Assembly: GCA_019426215.1 (NCBI GenBank) | Contig: CM033402.1 | Span: 21,400,104-21,464,103 of the forward strand | Length of the DNA stretch: 64,000 nucleotides | Origin: Buddleja alternifolia | Lineage: Eukaryota; Streptophyta; Magnoliopsida; Lamiales; Scrophulariaceae | Direction of reading: 5' to 3' | Shown here: positions 22,701-33,533 of the stretch, piece after piece | Layout: each line of letters opens with the position of its first letter | Position numbering within the stretch: the stretch's first letter is position 1 | Position numbers and translations under genes: made by a program | Notes under the pieces: model-generated | Told to the model about the DNA's origin: nothing | Databases searched by the model: none | The model's input: the letters and a program-made list of their open reading frames with translations, nothing else

Positions 22701-23335
22701 GCTGCTGATATTGCTGAGGATCTCTCTCTTGTCGTACGAGGTACTGTCTTTGATCCAGCATATCAAGCTCCCCTTGACTCTCTGAAACACTCATCCAGAT
22801 TCAAGCGACCAACTCCTCAAGCGGTTCAATCAGATGAGAGTCAATCTTTTGGTCCTTTGATCAAATCCGTTTTGGAGGATATAAGTGTTCATGCTACTCA
22901 GAATGAAGAATTCCTTCACTAGATTAAAGAAGATTGGCAAAGATTGAGTCTCACGTTATGAACGCTCAAATTGCTCATATGCGTAGCTCAGCTCAAGCGG
23001 CTGTTGGTGAGTGCAAACAAAATTTTCAAGAAATGCATGATGCTACTCACGCCCACCAACTTGCCATGAAAGAAAAGTTAGAAAAGCTCCTCGAAACCCT
23101 AGAGACATCTCTAAATGATGCTACCAACGCCAAGCTTCTCGCACTGCAGGTACGCTTCAACAAGCGTCTGGACGACATCTCAGACTCTATGTCTTAGATT
23201 GCTCATCAGGTAAGTTTACTTACAGAACGCTTTCTAAAGTCTGATGATGGCAATAAGGGGGAAGAGAAGAAGAAAGGAGAAAAGAGGAAATCGTCTAGTT
23301 CAAGAGCTCAGGAGCCTCCGCCTCTTAAGCGTTAA
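19761..23335 (+). pseudogene. Third coding region (ORF3) of copia C1, 5'-truncated
   Basis: I do not recognise the function. The frame is open for 771 codons from an internal ATG (19794) to TGA 22107-22109. It then continues in frame through TAA (about 22227), TAA (22560-22562) and TAG (22921-22923), shifts near 22930 into a coiled-coil segment (22934-23194) and ends in a Lys-rich tail at 23335. From the ATG, residues 30-165 form a conserved N-terminal block (IVECRVGTFDKV, INWSEYIFGRF). Residues 170-320 are Pro/Glu-rich with NLS-like clusters (KKRAPRKPK at 203, KRRKL at 237, KRSRTRKRR at 274). A second conserved block covers about 420-700. No signal peptide or membrane span is visible. The homolog in C2 extends about 80 codons further upstream. 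Residues before the ATG (SISC) align with it, so 19760 is a rearrangement cut and the ATG is not the true start. Confidence 0.8.
20740..20802 (+). other. Intron-like segment in C1 ORF3
   Basis: GTAAGT at 20740 follows CAGG, exactly as at both intron candidates of C2, and precedes the conserved DVEMT stretch as the second C2 intron does. TTTTTATAG at 20802 would give a 63 bp segment whose length is a multiple of three, so the frame stays open whether it is kept or removed. That is unusually short for a plant intron. Confidence 0.35.
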
Positions 23336-24009
23336 GTCTTAACCTCTCTTTCTGCACTAAGTCTCCCATCTTGGATAACTGCTTTTAAAGTAAGTGACTC
23401 TGGAGCGCCTAGTAGAACACTAAGGGAACCTCCAAGAGCACTATATCCAAATCTACCAATACCTACAAGAGCTATGTTAGAATAGTTTGACATCCCTCTT
23501 CAAAGAGCATCCATTCCAGAACCTTCAGATCCAAAAATTTTAGCTGAAGAGAGGCAAATGTCTGACTTCATCCGAACTTTCAGAATTTGTCTAAGGTATA
23601 TTGGTATTGATCCAACTGATTGGGATAAACACTTTACTGCTTTCAAGAAGAGACAACAAGAAGAAAATAAGCTCATAATCAATAAAGATCATGAAGCGAT
23701 GATGACCTTGGAAGATAATCTGACTGAAGCTATCCGAGCTGAAATGCCCAAGCGATACAAAGTTAGATCAAGTCATTAAAGCTTTTTGATTTGCATTATC
23801 TATATGCTTATCTCTCATATTTTGTTTGTTTAGTTGTAAAAATGCTTGTAATCCTTGATATATATAAAATGCATTTTTCAGCAGAAATATCTCGTTGAAG
23901 CGTAACTAACTTTAGCTAACCGTATCTAATCAAAGCTAACTTTTTTTTTGGCTGTCTAACTCTTGAACTATAAAAGAGTAAGTATTGCCATCATCAAAAA
24001 AGGGGAAAT
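23336..24009 (+). other. Region from the ORF3 end to the PPT, C1
   Basis: Apart from the small ORF at 23486-23779 it is non-coding. It ends with AAAAAAGGGGAAATTG at about 23994-24009, the PPT directly before the LTR start at 24010. The TCATCATCAAAAAAGGGG context is shared with element A. Confidence 0.75.
23486..23779 (+). CDS. Small ORF downstream of ORF3 in C1, unknown
   Basis: After a stop at 23483-23485 an open stretch encodes a charged protein of about 97 codons, including FIRTFRICLRYIGIDPTDWD and KRYKVRSSH at its end. I do not recognise it. It lies between the ORF3 tail and the PPT, so it may be a last exon or a separate short ORF. C2 is not visible this far, so conservation cannot be judged. 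Confidence 0.4.
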   Translation, partial: FDIPLQRASIPEPSDPKILAEERQMSDFIRTFRICLRYIGIDPTDWDKHFTAFKKRQQEENKLIINKDHEAMMTLEDNLTEAIRAEMPKRYKVRSSH

Positions 24010-24990
24010 TGTTAGGAATTTCATGTTAGATGTTTTGATGATGATAATTAGAACGTTTTGTTAGACCCCAAAATATGTAAATTTATTTTCAGCTTTGAAG
24101 CGTTAGATTTGTAATAGGCTTTGTTTTATTTATATTCTAGATTGTTAGGTTAAGCTGTCTTAGACTAAGCGTCTGATATGTTCTGAGTGAGTTTATCAGA
24201 AGTAAAGTTTGAAGACTCAAGCGCCTGAAGTCTGAACAAAGATGAAGATTCCAAGCGTCTAGAATGACCTGCTACACCAAGCGTTACCTATAGGATAGAA
24301 GTAATTCAAGGTTGAATAAGCATCTATCAATGACTAATTTCACCTGAATTTATTTCTAAGTCCAGAAGGAGTTTAATGCAAATATTCTCAAATGCATTAA
24401 ATGCCAACGGGCATTTAATTCAAATGCATTAAATGCTCATAAGAGCATTAAATGTGATAAGCACTTTCAGACGTACGGAGAAGCCACCCTATTGGACTGT
24501 CAACTATTCAAAGACTGCAGCACCAACTTTTGTGCAGCAGATTTTCAGGAAAAAGGACAAAAGTTGTTCACTCGCGGAAGTGAGAGACACGCGCTCTTGC
24601 GTGTGTCAAACAGACACTTTTTCCAAGAATGTCTATAAATAGGACTTCAACAACAAGCCAAAAATATAGAGAACAATTATCAAGTCGAATTGCTGTTGCA
24701 TTGAAGTCTCATTCCTTACAATCTCAAAAAAGCCAAAACTTTCAAGAAAATATTCTCTTTGCTTTTCTTCAAATCCTGAGACAGTCAACCAATATCTCAA
24801 ATATTCTTTTCGGAGAAACCCACATTACTACTGAGATATTCCTAGTTGTTTGGACTTTATTAAAATCAAACAAACCATTTAGAAAAACCCATATCCAAGT
24901 CTCGCGATCTGTGTGAAGTCGAAGTTGGATACTTGCCATATTTCTGGGTGAAAGAAGCAAGGGGATTGAAGTGATTTGGAGCAGAAAACT
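24010..24990 (+). mobile_element. 3' LTR of C1, first segment
   Basis: It begins TGTTAGGAATTTC after the PPT and includes a perfect 10 bp inverted repeat (ATTAAATGCC at 24396 and GGCATTTAAT at 24410). It stops at GGAGCAGAAA, followed by ACT and the inserted gypsy LTR. The segment 24721-24988 is repeated after the insertion at 26560-26826. Confidence 0.88.
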
Positions 24991-26559
24991 TGACACGACA
25001 AAATCCTAGCAAGAGAACTAGGCCGCGCAAGTAGTAAAGTGGATGTTTAAGTCCGGGGTTATCGTATCCGCAGGGACAACTATAATCTAAGTACCAAGAC
25101 TACTATATTACTCAATTCTAAGTTAAATCGGTCGATAGAAAGGTAGATTAACTAATTAATAAATACTAGAAAATAAACTAAGGCAACGTCACACCAAATA
25201 AAGGGAGGAAACAATAGAGAGAAGCGATCAAGGCACATGGTTCAACCAATTATGCATTTCGATTGTGATTTAGGTTCTATTGGATTATTAGATTGATTTA
25301 GCTAAGGCGAAATTCCCTAACGTACGTACCACCCAATCTCTTGGCATAGCAACCCTACCCTTGGTAACGATTTCCTATATATCTCTATATGAAAACCCGA
25401 TTAACGAGGATGCATTTAAGGTCTAGGAATTCCCCACGTGAATGGAAAGCCACCTAAAGAAACCGAGTCTATCTCTAGTCGGTTTAACTATAGGGTATTC
25501 AATGTTTATATCTTCCCTAGGTTATTATCTCTCGATCTCTAACATAGGCATTTTATCAAACACTTGGTGATCAAGCAAATGTAGCATTGAGATCAAATAC
25601 TGAATACATATCTAAAACCAAAATTAATCCAATAAACACCAACAAATCAACAATCAAAATAACATAAATGGCCTATCCATGGCCTCAATCAAACAAGTTT
25701 AGCTCATATTCATGTCAAAAGTGCAAATATAAATCATACAAGTCATAGGAGATTTGAACAAATTCAAGAAACAAATATGTAAAAACTCCCTAATTCTTGT
25801 AGAGATGTAGATTCCTTGTTGAATTCTCCATGTTTTGACCTTTAATCTTCTCTTCTAAGCTCTCCCTCTCTCTATTTTCGTGTGGTTGCTGATATCCAAG
25901 GTGAGTTAGGGTAAAAAATGGCTAAAAGGGGTATTTATAGACCAACCCGCTGTCTCGAACGCCGCGGCGTTCAACATTCTGCTCCTGAACGCCGCGGCGT
26001 TGGTGATGAACGCCGCGGTGTTCCCCTGCTGCTCCGGCCAGTTTTGGTAAAATTCGCATAACTTTCTCTACCGATGTCGGAATACACTGATTCAAGATGC
26101 TGTAGAATTCTAAAACAAATATCTGTAACTCTCAAGAATACACTGGGGCCTAAATCAAATGTTAAAGATGACAAAATTGTCTCACAAGTCACTGAATGAG
26201 AAAACTCCATCGTAAGACGTCTCTTCCGATGACGTTTTCACCTCCTTCCCTACATATCTGATCTTTGTCTTCAACATAAGAAATGTACCTTTGCCTCTTA
26301 TCTTTCCATTGGTATAAGAAGTGTGTAATTTGGACTTGACTAGAGAAATCTATTGCATAAACTCTAGCACTGCGCAGACAGTTTGTGTCTTTATGCATGA
26401 TTTATCTTCAATCCTTGTTCTTTTCCTCCAAATGTTATGTTATTCTATAAAATATGAGAAAACAAGGGTCAAAGCATCATATGTGATCAAATTATCAAGG
26501 AAACAATCGAAACTAAGTCGATAAACGGGGGAAAACTAGTGTAAAAATAACATATATCA
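24991..26559 (-). mobile_element. Solo-type LTR of a TR-GAG-like gypsy family
   Basis: On the minus strand it runs from TGATATATG to GTCGTGTCA. It shares its ends and promoter layout with the LTRs of the element at 40608-47681 (TGACACG, CCTAGCAAG, CTCGGGG-type blocks), but is a different subfamily. No internal region is present. There is no simple 5 bp TSD. Instead 267-268 bp of the host LTR lie on both sides. Its inner half is copied in the left arm. Confidence 0.8.
25932..26022 (-). promoter_or_regulatory. Palindrome cluster and TATA box of the solo gypsy LTR
   Basis: On the minus strand the palindromes at 26009-26022 (one base changed), 25988-26001 and 25958-25971 lie upstream of CTATAAATA at 25932-25940. 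This is the right-arm twin of 19143-19233. Confidence 0.65.
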
Positions 26560-27409
26560 ATCTCAGAAAAGCCAAAACTTTCAAGAAAATATTCTCTTTG
26601 CTTTTCTTCAAATCCTGAGACAGTCAACCAATATCTCAAATATTCTTTTCGGAGAAACCCACATTACTACTGAGATAGTCCTAGTTGTTTGAACTTTATT
26701 AAAATCAAACAAACCATTTAGAAAAACCCATATCCAACTCTCGCGATCTGTGTGAAGTCGAAGTTGGATACTTGCCATATTTCTGGGTGAAAGAAGCAAG
26801 GGGATTGAAGTGATTTGGAGCAGAAATCTGTGTGATCAAGGAGCTCAAGTCATCGACATCCATCTCTCCCTAATTTGTAGAAGATTCTGTGTGATTCTTT
26901 GAGAATCATTTTAGTGGATTGCCTCCAAGTGTTCGAGGAGAAGAAGGACGTAGTTGGGATTACACCACCCAACGAACCTTACAAATATTGTTCTTTACTT
27001 TACTTTCAGCATTCATTTTGTCATATCATAAACTGATAAAGTAAAACTCAATCAAACGTTAAGCAACTAAATACACGTTCTGTGACGCCAAAGCTTTCAA
27101 AGAGAAGACTCCAAAAAATTATTCCGCTGTGCTAACACTGGTCAAAGAAGTGAACGCTCAAACCTATTTGGTTGTAGTATTCAAGTCTTGAAATCTAAGT
27201 TAACTTTCTAAAAACAATCTTGGTTAGATGCTTCACCAAAGCGCCTATATTTTAAGTGAACGCTTAAGTCAAGTGTTAGACACTTCAAGCGTCTACTTTT
27301 CAAGCGTCCAAAATCCTTTTTATTATGAATCTTTTGAAGCCGAAAAAGACTTCAGGGTCTATTCAACCCCCCCCTTCTAGACCCTTTCGTATGCCACTTG
27401 AGACCAACA
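26560..27409 (+). mobile_element. 3' LTR of C1, second segment
   Basis: It resumes at ATCTCAGAAAAGCC, so 267 bp duplicate the first segment. It ends GAGACCAACA at 27409, where the gypsy LTR resumes with AATTT. Confidence 0.88.
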
Positions 27410-29566
27410 AATTTGATGACTAGTACTATACTCTATTGGAAATTACTTGATCTATATTAGTTTTATAACTGATATGTCAAGATATTTTATTAAACAAGTG
27501 GGATTGAAATTATTTTACTAGATAATATCTATTAGGGGTTTGAATGCAAATATAATTGCATTAGGGATCATTTGAAAAGGGGAAAGAAGAAGTATTTGCA
27601 TATTAGTCCTTGTTGCACCTCTATATATACCCTTATACATCCATCCTTTTCCTTACAACATCAAGAGGCAATGAAGAGGGGAAATATCAGCATTTTCGCA
27701 CAACATTTTCAGCACTGGCAATGTTTGTATTTTAATGTTTGAGGGATGAAATGTTGTCCAAATTGAGTGTTCTTTAGCTCAAATTCTTCACAAGACAATG
27801 AGGAATGACACTATGGAATCCGATGTTTCTTATCTGCCACAGAAAGTTTCAGAATCGCCCCACACATTGTGCTAGGCTGTTCAGATTTTGGTTTCCAGAA
27901 ATATATTCTATTTTCATTTGCAAGGAAATAAACCTTCCAATGGTTTGATCGGACATGAAAGACCACCCCTGGAAAGCTCATTGAGTGTAGATATTGATAC
28001 TGGTAAGTTTTGTTGGAAATCATTTAGAAAATATCTTAGTATTCTCAGTCAAATCATCACTGCTAGTAATCTCTATTGAATTCCAGAATCTGTGTTTCGT
28101 ATTCAATTGCCCAAGAACCCCTTTTTCTATGCTCTGATTAAACATACAAAATTGTATTTAGGATCTTTATTTATTGTAGATATGTTGAATGTAAAGTTTG
28201 TTGAAGATTGATGAGGAAATTGTCCAAAAATGGCCATCAAACAACCTATGTGAGTATGCTGTTTTGATTTCTAGAAACTCTCATTCATGTTTCTTCGTCT
28301 TGAAATACCCTTTATTTTGGTTCTATGGTAAATTCGAGATAACCACTAGACAACTCTTTGAATTTAGATGTTGTTAGTGGTAAGAGTTTCCAAAATCCTT
28401 GGTATGATGTGAATGGAAAGTTGATTTGTCTACAAGGTAGCTTGACATGTCTAAATCTGGCCGTTTCGGGACGTTGAGTTTGAAGGGATGATTTATCCTT
28501 TTCAGTCAGGTTCTTGAGATGAAATTTAGATTGTCAGAAATCTTAGTTATTTGAGAATCTATGGATATTAAGTTTAGCTATAAATTGGAATGTTAAAGGG
28601 ACGAACAAAGGATAATGGCGGAGGCGCGCAACAATTAAGGGAGGCACGCGGTGAAGCGATCTGGTGTAATCTTGTTCACGAATGAACAATGGAGGTTTTC
28701 AGCTTCTTGGATCCGAGCTATACATAGTATTGAAGTTGGCTAAGTGTTGGGTAAGTTGTCTTAGCATTAACCTTTGGTTATTTGCAATTAAGTGTGTATC
28801 ATATTGGGAATTAGAATCCAGATAACTTAATTATGTAAGTATAGTAGTGATTACGTTCTTATTTGGAATAGGTTCGTTCTAAACAACACTATTTGAGGAA
28901 ACACAATTTGACAAGTTGGTAGAGTTGGAGATTCGCTCGGTGACGATACTGAGTAGCTCGAAAATGTACTGTGAGTTGCCTTGCAAAATTATATTTATAC
29001 GTCTTTCAAAGCTGGAAGGAAGTTTTATTACGTTCTATATATATTTATATGCAATTTTTTGTGGTTTTACCATTATCAAATAAATGAATTTCAATGTTTT
29101 TCAAATAATATCAAAAGTACTTTTTCCAAACCATTGCATTGTACATTTTTCCAAGGTCGTGAATCGTTTTAAATGCATATTATGGAGAAAATGATTTCCA
29201 AAAAAGTATATATTTTCAACACCCGTTTGGCACATATTCACTAAAGTTGACTGATTATTGTATCATGAGCCAAAAGGCCACTATTGCATCAAATGTGAAA
29301 TTATGTGATTGCATATTGTATATGTTTGAGCGTCGGGCCCAAGTGTCGGGCGTGGATAGGGCTAGGGTTCGGTTGGACAGGCACGGGCTTGCGGTCTTAA
29401 AACGGTTCCCGCTATCCACGGCCAAATCCCAACACCCAAAGACGGAGTGTTCTGAGGGTGAGTGGGTCATAGGAATTGAATTGTGGCATTCCCAGGATAT
29501 GACCAAACGGGCTTCGCGAGCCTAAGTGGGGAGGCATAAGGTGATGGCTTTTAAGCCGATTGTTCA
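27410..29566 (+). mobile_element. Gypsy 3' LTR, middle part
   Basis: It continues the LTR that starts at 7587. It includes a TATA-like CTATATATACCC near 27620 and the GC-rich block at about 29330-29550, and ends in the TSD GTTCA (29562-29566). The ORFs in it repeat those in other LTR copies and have no domain, so I call no gene. Confidence 0.78.
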
Positions 29567-31105
29567 TGTTAGGAATTTCATGTTTGATGTTTTGATGATG
29601 ACAATTAGGACTTTATGTTAGAACCCAAAATATGTAAGCTTGATTTTAGTAGAAATCATGTATAAGCTTTGAAGCGTTAGATTTGTAATAGGCTTTGTTT
29701 TGTTTTTATTCTAGATTGTTAGGCTAAGTAGTCTTAGGCTGAGCGTCTGATAATTTCTGAGTGAGTTTATCAGTAGTTAAGTTTGAAGACTCAAGCGCCT
29801 GAAGTCTGAATGAAGATAAAGTCTCCAAGCGTCCAAATGACCAGCTATATCAAGCGTTACCTTATAGGACAGAAGTGATTCAAGGATGGATACACGTCCA
29901 TCAATGACTGATTTCACCTGAATCTATTTCTAAGTCTGGAAGGAGTTTAATGCAAATATTCTCAACGCATTAGGTGCCAACGGGCATTTAATTCAAATGC
30001 ATTAAATGCTGATAAGAGCATTAAATGTGATAAGCATTTTCAGATGTATGGAGAAGCCACCCTATTGGACTGTCAACTATTCATAGACTGCAGCACCAAC
30101 TTTTGTGCAATAGATTTTCAGGAAAAAGGATAAAAAACTGTTCACTCGCGAAAGTGAGAGACACGTGCCTGTGCATGTGTCAAACGGACACTTTCTCCAA
30201 GAATGCCTATAAATAGGACTTCAACAACAAGCCAAAGATACAATCGATTTCCAAGCTAAATTGTTGTTGCAATGAAGTCTCATTCCTTAAACTTTCAGAA
30301 AAGCCAGAATATTCAAGAAAACATTCTCTTTGCTTTTTTTTTAATTCCTGAGACAGTCAACCAATATCTCAAACATTCTTTTCGAAGAAACCACATTACT
30401 ATTGAGATATCTCCAGTTGTTTGAACTTCATCAAAATCAAACAAACCGCTTAGAAAACCCCATCCAAGCCTCGCGATCTGTGTGAAGTTGAAGTTGGATA
30501 CTTGCATTATTTCTGGGTGAAAGAAGTAAAGGGATTGAAGTGATTTGGAGCAGAAATCTGTGTGATCAAGGAGCTCAAGTCATCGACACCTATCTCTCCC
30601 TAATTTGTAGAAGATTCTGTGTGATTCTTTGAGAATCATTTTAGTGGATTGCCTCCAAGTGTTCAAGGAGAAGAAGGACGTAGTTGGGATTACATCACCC
30701 AACGAACCTTACAAATATTGTGTCTTTTACTTCACAGTCAATTATCTTATCTATCATATCATTGCATAAATTGATTAAGTAAAACACAATCAAACGCTAA
30801 GCAACTACGAAATAACTTGTGACGCTAAAGAATTCCAAAAGAGAAGACTCTAAAATTATTCCGCTGTGCTAACACTGATTAAAGAACTGAGCGCTTGAAC
30901 CTACTTGGTTAAAGTATTCAAATCAAGTCTAAGTTAACTTTCTAAAAACATCAGACACTTAGTCTAAGCGTCTATATTTCAAGAAAACGCTCAGTCAAGC
31001 GTCCAAAACCTTTTTTAATACGAAACTTTGGAAGTCGAAAAAGACTAAAAGGTCTATTCAACCCCCCCCCTTCCGGATCCTTTCGTATGCCACTTAGGAC
31101 CAACA
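29567..31105 (+). mobile_element. Copia C-family solo LTR with perfect TSD
   Basis: It is a 1,539 bp LTR from TGTTAGGAATTTC to GGACCAACA, flanked by GTTCA on both sides (29562-29566 and 31106-31110). It has no internal region, so it arose by LTR-LTR recombination. A TATA box follows AAGAATGC near 30210. It is about as close to C1 as the C1 LTRs are to each other. Confidence 0.93.
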
Positions 31106-31690
31106 GTTCAGGGGTGACAAGGAAGAAGCAGCGAGACCCAAAGTGCTATGAGCAAAGTCATCGGACACGATGCTACTGCTAACATGGCCCCCTACTGCTT
31201 AAATGTGAAATGTAAAGTTACTGTAATACTAAGTGTTTATACTAAAGTTTTGGTGTCATATCACCTATTGCTTAACTGCTATCTGAACGCAAATGTCATT
31301 TTAACTATTTAATTGATTTTCTGAAAAATAAAAAACTATTATTGATTTCATCTCATTAACTTATGATTTTGGGTCTAAAAACTATTTTAAGCACATTTCA
31401 CACGAACACTGGCGCTCACTAAGCCTTTGCTTACGTATTTCACTTTCTTTCTTCCAGTTAGAGGTAAGTTGAGCAATGAGACTGGCTTGGAGGATCATGA
31501 GTGTAGACATGGGCAATCCTAGAGGTGAGTATTGCAGATTGAGCCATGAATAGTAAGTTACTTAATATGTTTGGTTGACATTAGAGCCGTGACCCTACTA
31601 GATAAATTGTCGAAGTGTGTCAGATTTTGAATTTGACTACTTAATTGAAAGGTTCACGCCCCTTTCAGGGCTAAAAATTGGGGCCTGACA
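31106..31690 (+). mobile_element. Gypsy 3' LTR, last part
   Basis: It resumes after the solo LTR and ends AAAATTGGGGCCTGACA, matching the 5' LTR end at 4343. The next sequence is a microsatellite rather than a primer-binding site, as expected at the outer end of a 3' LTR. Confidence 0.82.
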
Positions 31691-31759
31691 CATACACACA
31701 CACATATACATATAAACACACGTAGACACACACACACACATATATATACACACATGCAG

Positions 31760-31794
<35 letters not shown>

Positions 31795-31949
31795 AACTCA
31801 CACACACACCCATGCAGACATGCACACACACGCGGACACACACACACACTCACACACACACACATATATAAACAGACGCACACACGCACACATATGCATT
31901 TATATATGTATGTATATAGGCTCACACACAAATATGTATAAACAGACAG

Positions 31950-31980
<31 letters not shown>

Positions 31981-32249
31981 CGCACACCCAAATTGAATTT
32001 TAAAATGGTGAATTCTGAAATGGGCTTATGGGTATAAACCCATAATTTTCAGAATGGTGAGTTATAGAAATTTGAATTCGATTTTTTATGAGTTTATGAG
32101 TATAAAAATGGTGAATTTTAGAATTGAAGATGGGTTGGTGGTGGAGGGAGGACGGCGGTAGGTGGAGGGATAGCGGCAGGCATGGTGAAGAAGAAGATGG
32201 GTTAATTGATTTAATTAAGGTTTAGAGATTTAATTAAAATTAGGGATTT
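31691..32249. repeat. Host spacer with CA/TA microsatellite (right arm)
   Basis: 31691-31985 is a CA/TA simple repeat. The rest is AT-rich spacer without genes. The last five bases, GATTT (32245-32249), are the left TSD of element B. Confidence 0.85.
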
Positions 32250-33236
32250 TGTTGACCTTTTTAGTATCAAATCTCATTTGGTTTTGAAGATGACAAGTAG
32301 CTTGATTAAATGCTTATATTTGTTTCTTTCCTTGTGCAGATTTTTGGTAAATTACAGCAAGCTATCATATCTTTGGCCTCACGTTTAAGGGAAGTACACA
32401 TCACCGATTTTCAATCTTATTCTCTCATTAATTTTGTCTATCTAATCTTTGTCATATTATAAGATGTATCCTTCTATAATATTATAATATCTTTCCTTAT
32501 CTCTACCACACTTCAAAAGGGAAGTATACATCTCTAGAATATTATCACTTTCATATATAATCCTGCTTTATTAATGGTTCACTATTTTGGTATGTTTGCA
32601 TCTCCATATCCCTGCTGCATCAATTAAGATCCACTAATTAACGACAGGAGCCTATTGACTTTGTATTATGGAAGTAGCCGTTTTCTATTTCCTTATTTTC
32701 ATTCACTTTTGCTCCTCATATAAATATATGCTCTTCTATTCTTTATAATTACGAATTCCACAAGCATTTGATAGAAAATTATTAATATCAAATTATTCTT
32801 GTTCATAGGTATCTTCTCCGACAAGTTCCAGTGAGGAAGGAGTGGTACCAATTACTGCTTGGAATTCGGAGTGACAAACACGAGTGATCAAGAAGTGTTT
32901 TTGAGTCTAGTCTCTCATAATTCCCAGTTGGAGTCGTAGTTGCGGATTAACCTTTTGGTTCCGCCCTTTTGTTCCTAGGGTATAGTAGAGCGAAGCTCAC
33001 TTCTTCATAATCGAGTGTGTTTTGTCTTATTAGTATTTGTGGTGTCTGAAATCTTTCAACACTTATCTTTTTCATTGTGTTTTGTATTAAATTTTCATTT
33101 GGATCTTGTTCTGAAACTTTTAAGTTCCAAGCGTTATTTCAATATAAGTATTTTTCAGTTTTACCCTTTGGTATTTATCGATTTCGCTGTGCATTTAGAC
33201 ACAAGTTTTAATAACCTAATTCACCCCCCTCTTAGG
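32250..33236 (+). mobile_element. 5' LTR of element B
   Basis: It is nearly complete (987 bp) and lacks only about 16 bp of its end compared with the 3' LTR (which continues CATATCTTGAGTTACA). It carries the A+T-rich TATA region near 32720 and the CACCCCCCTCTTAGG stretch. It joins internal sequence over the shared AGG at 33234-33236. Confidence 0.88.
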
Positions 33237-33533
33237 GCTTGATACATAACTTGCTTAGCGTAAGTCAATTATGCAATAAGGTTAATCAAGTCCAATTCTT
33301 TCCTATTCAATGCTCTTTTATGAAAAATAATAAATTGATCTTCAATGCCTCTCAAAATGGAAATGTTTACTGCATAAATCTCGATGATCTTACCAAACAA
33401 AAGGTAAAGTGTCTGGTAGTTGCAGATGAAGAAAATGGGACTTGGCATCGGAGAGTTTGGTCTGCCAACATGGAACTTCTTCTCGACCTTTTTGGTCCTA
33501 TAAAAATCATTACTACTGCTGGTTACTTAAATT
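33237..33533 (+). pseudogene. pol: GAG-pre-integrase fragment (element B)
   Basis: It is nearly identical to 1500-1798, with LLSVSQLC and the same fusion to ELLLDLFGPIK and stop. The shared internal deletion shows that A and B descend from the same defective copy. Confidence 0.8.

Larger units (their letters stand above)
7627..27409 (+). mobile_element. Copia element C1 with a third ORF, rearranged by an inverted copy of its downstream flank
   Basis: The element has a 5' LTR (7627-9150), tRNA-Met-type primer site, gag, deleted pol, the extra coding region (19761-23779), a PPT and a 3' LTR (24010-24990 plus 26560-27409). It ends TGTTAG...CCAACA and sits in a gypsy LTR. Two later events enlarge it. 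A 7.47 kb inverted copy of downstream DNA replaces the end of pol (12293-19760), and a gypsy solo-type LTR lies in its 3' LTR (24991-26559). The close relative C2 at 53404 shows the ancestral order gag-pol-ORF3. Confidence 0.8.
25405..32863 (+). repeat. Right arm of the giant inverted repeat
   Basis: This arm is the native arrangement: part of the gypsy LTR in the C1 3' LTR, the C1 LTR end with its TSD, the resumed gypsy LTR with its nested solo LTR and TSD, the host spacer and the B 5' LTR. The B LTR continues unbroken past 32863. The 5,644 bp between the arms holds C1 ORF3 and its 3' LTR. Confidence 0.92.

Noticed and set aside
19761..23335. ORF3 as an envelope protein
   Set aside because: The position is right for an env-like gene, but no signal peptide or membrane-length hydrophobic segment is visible and the protein is highly charged.
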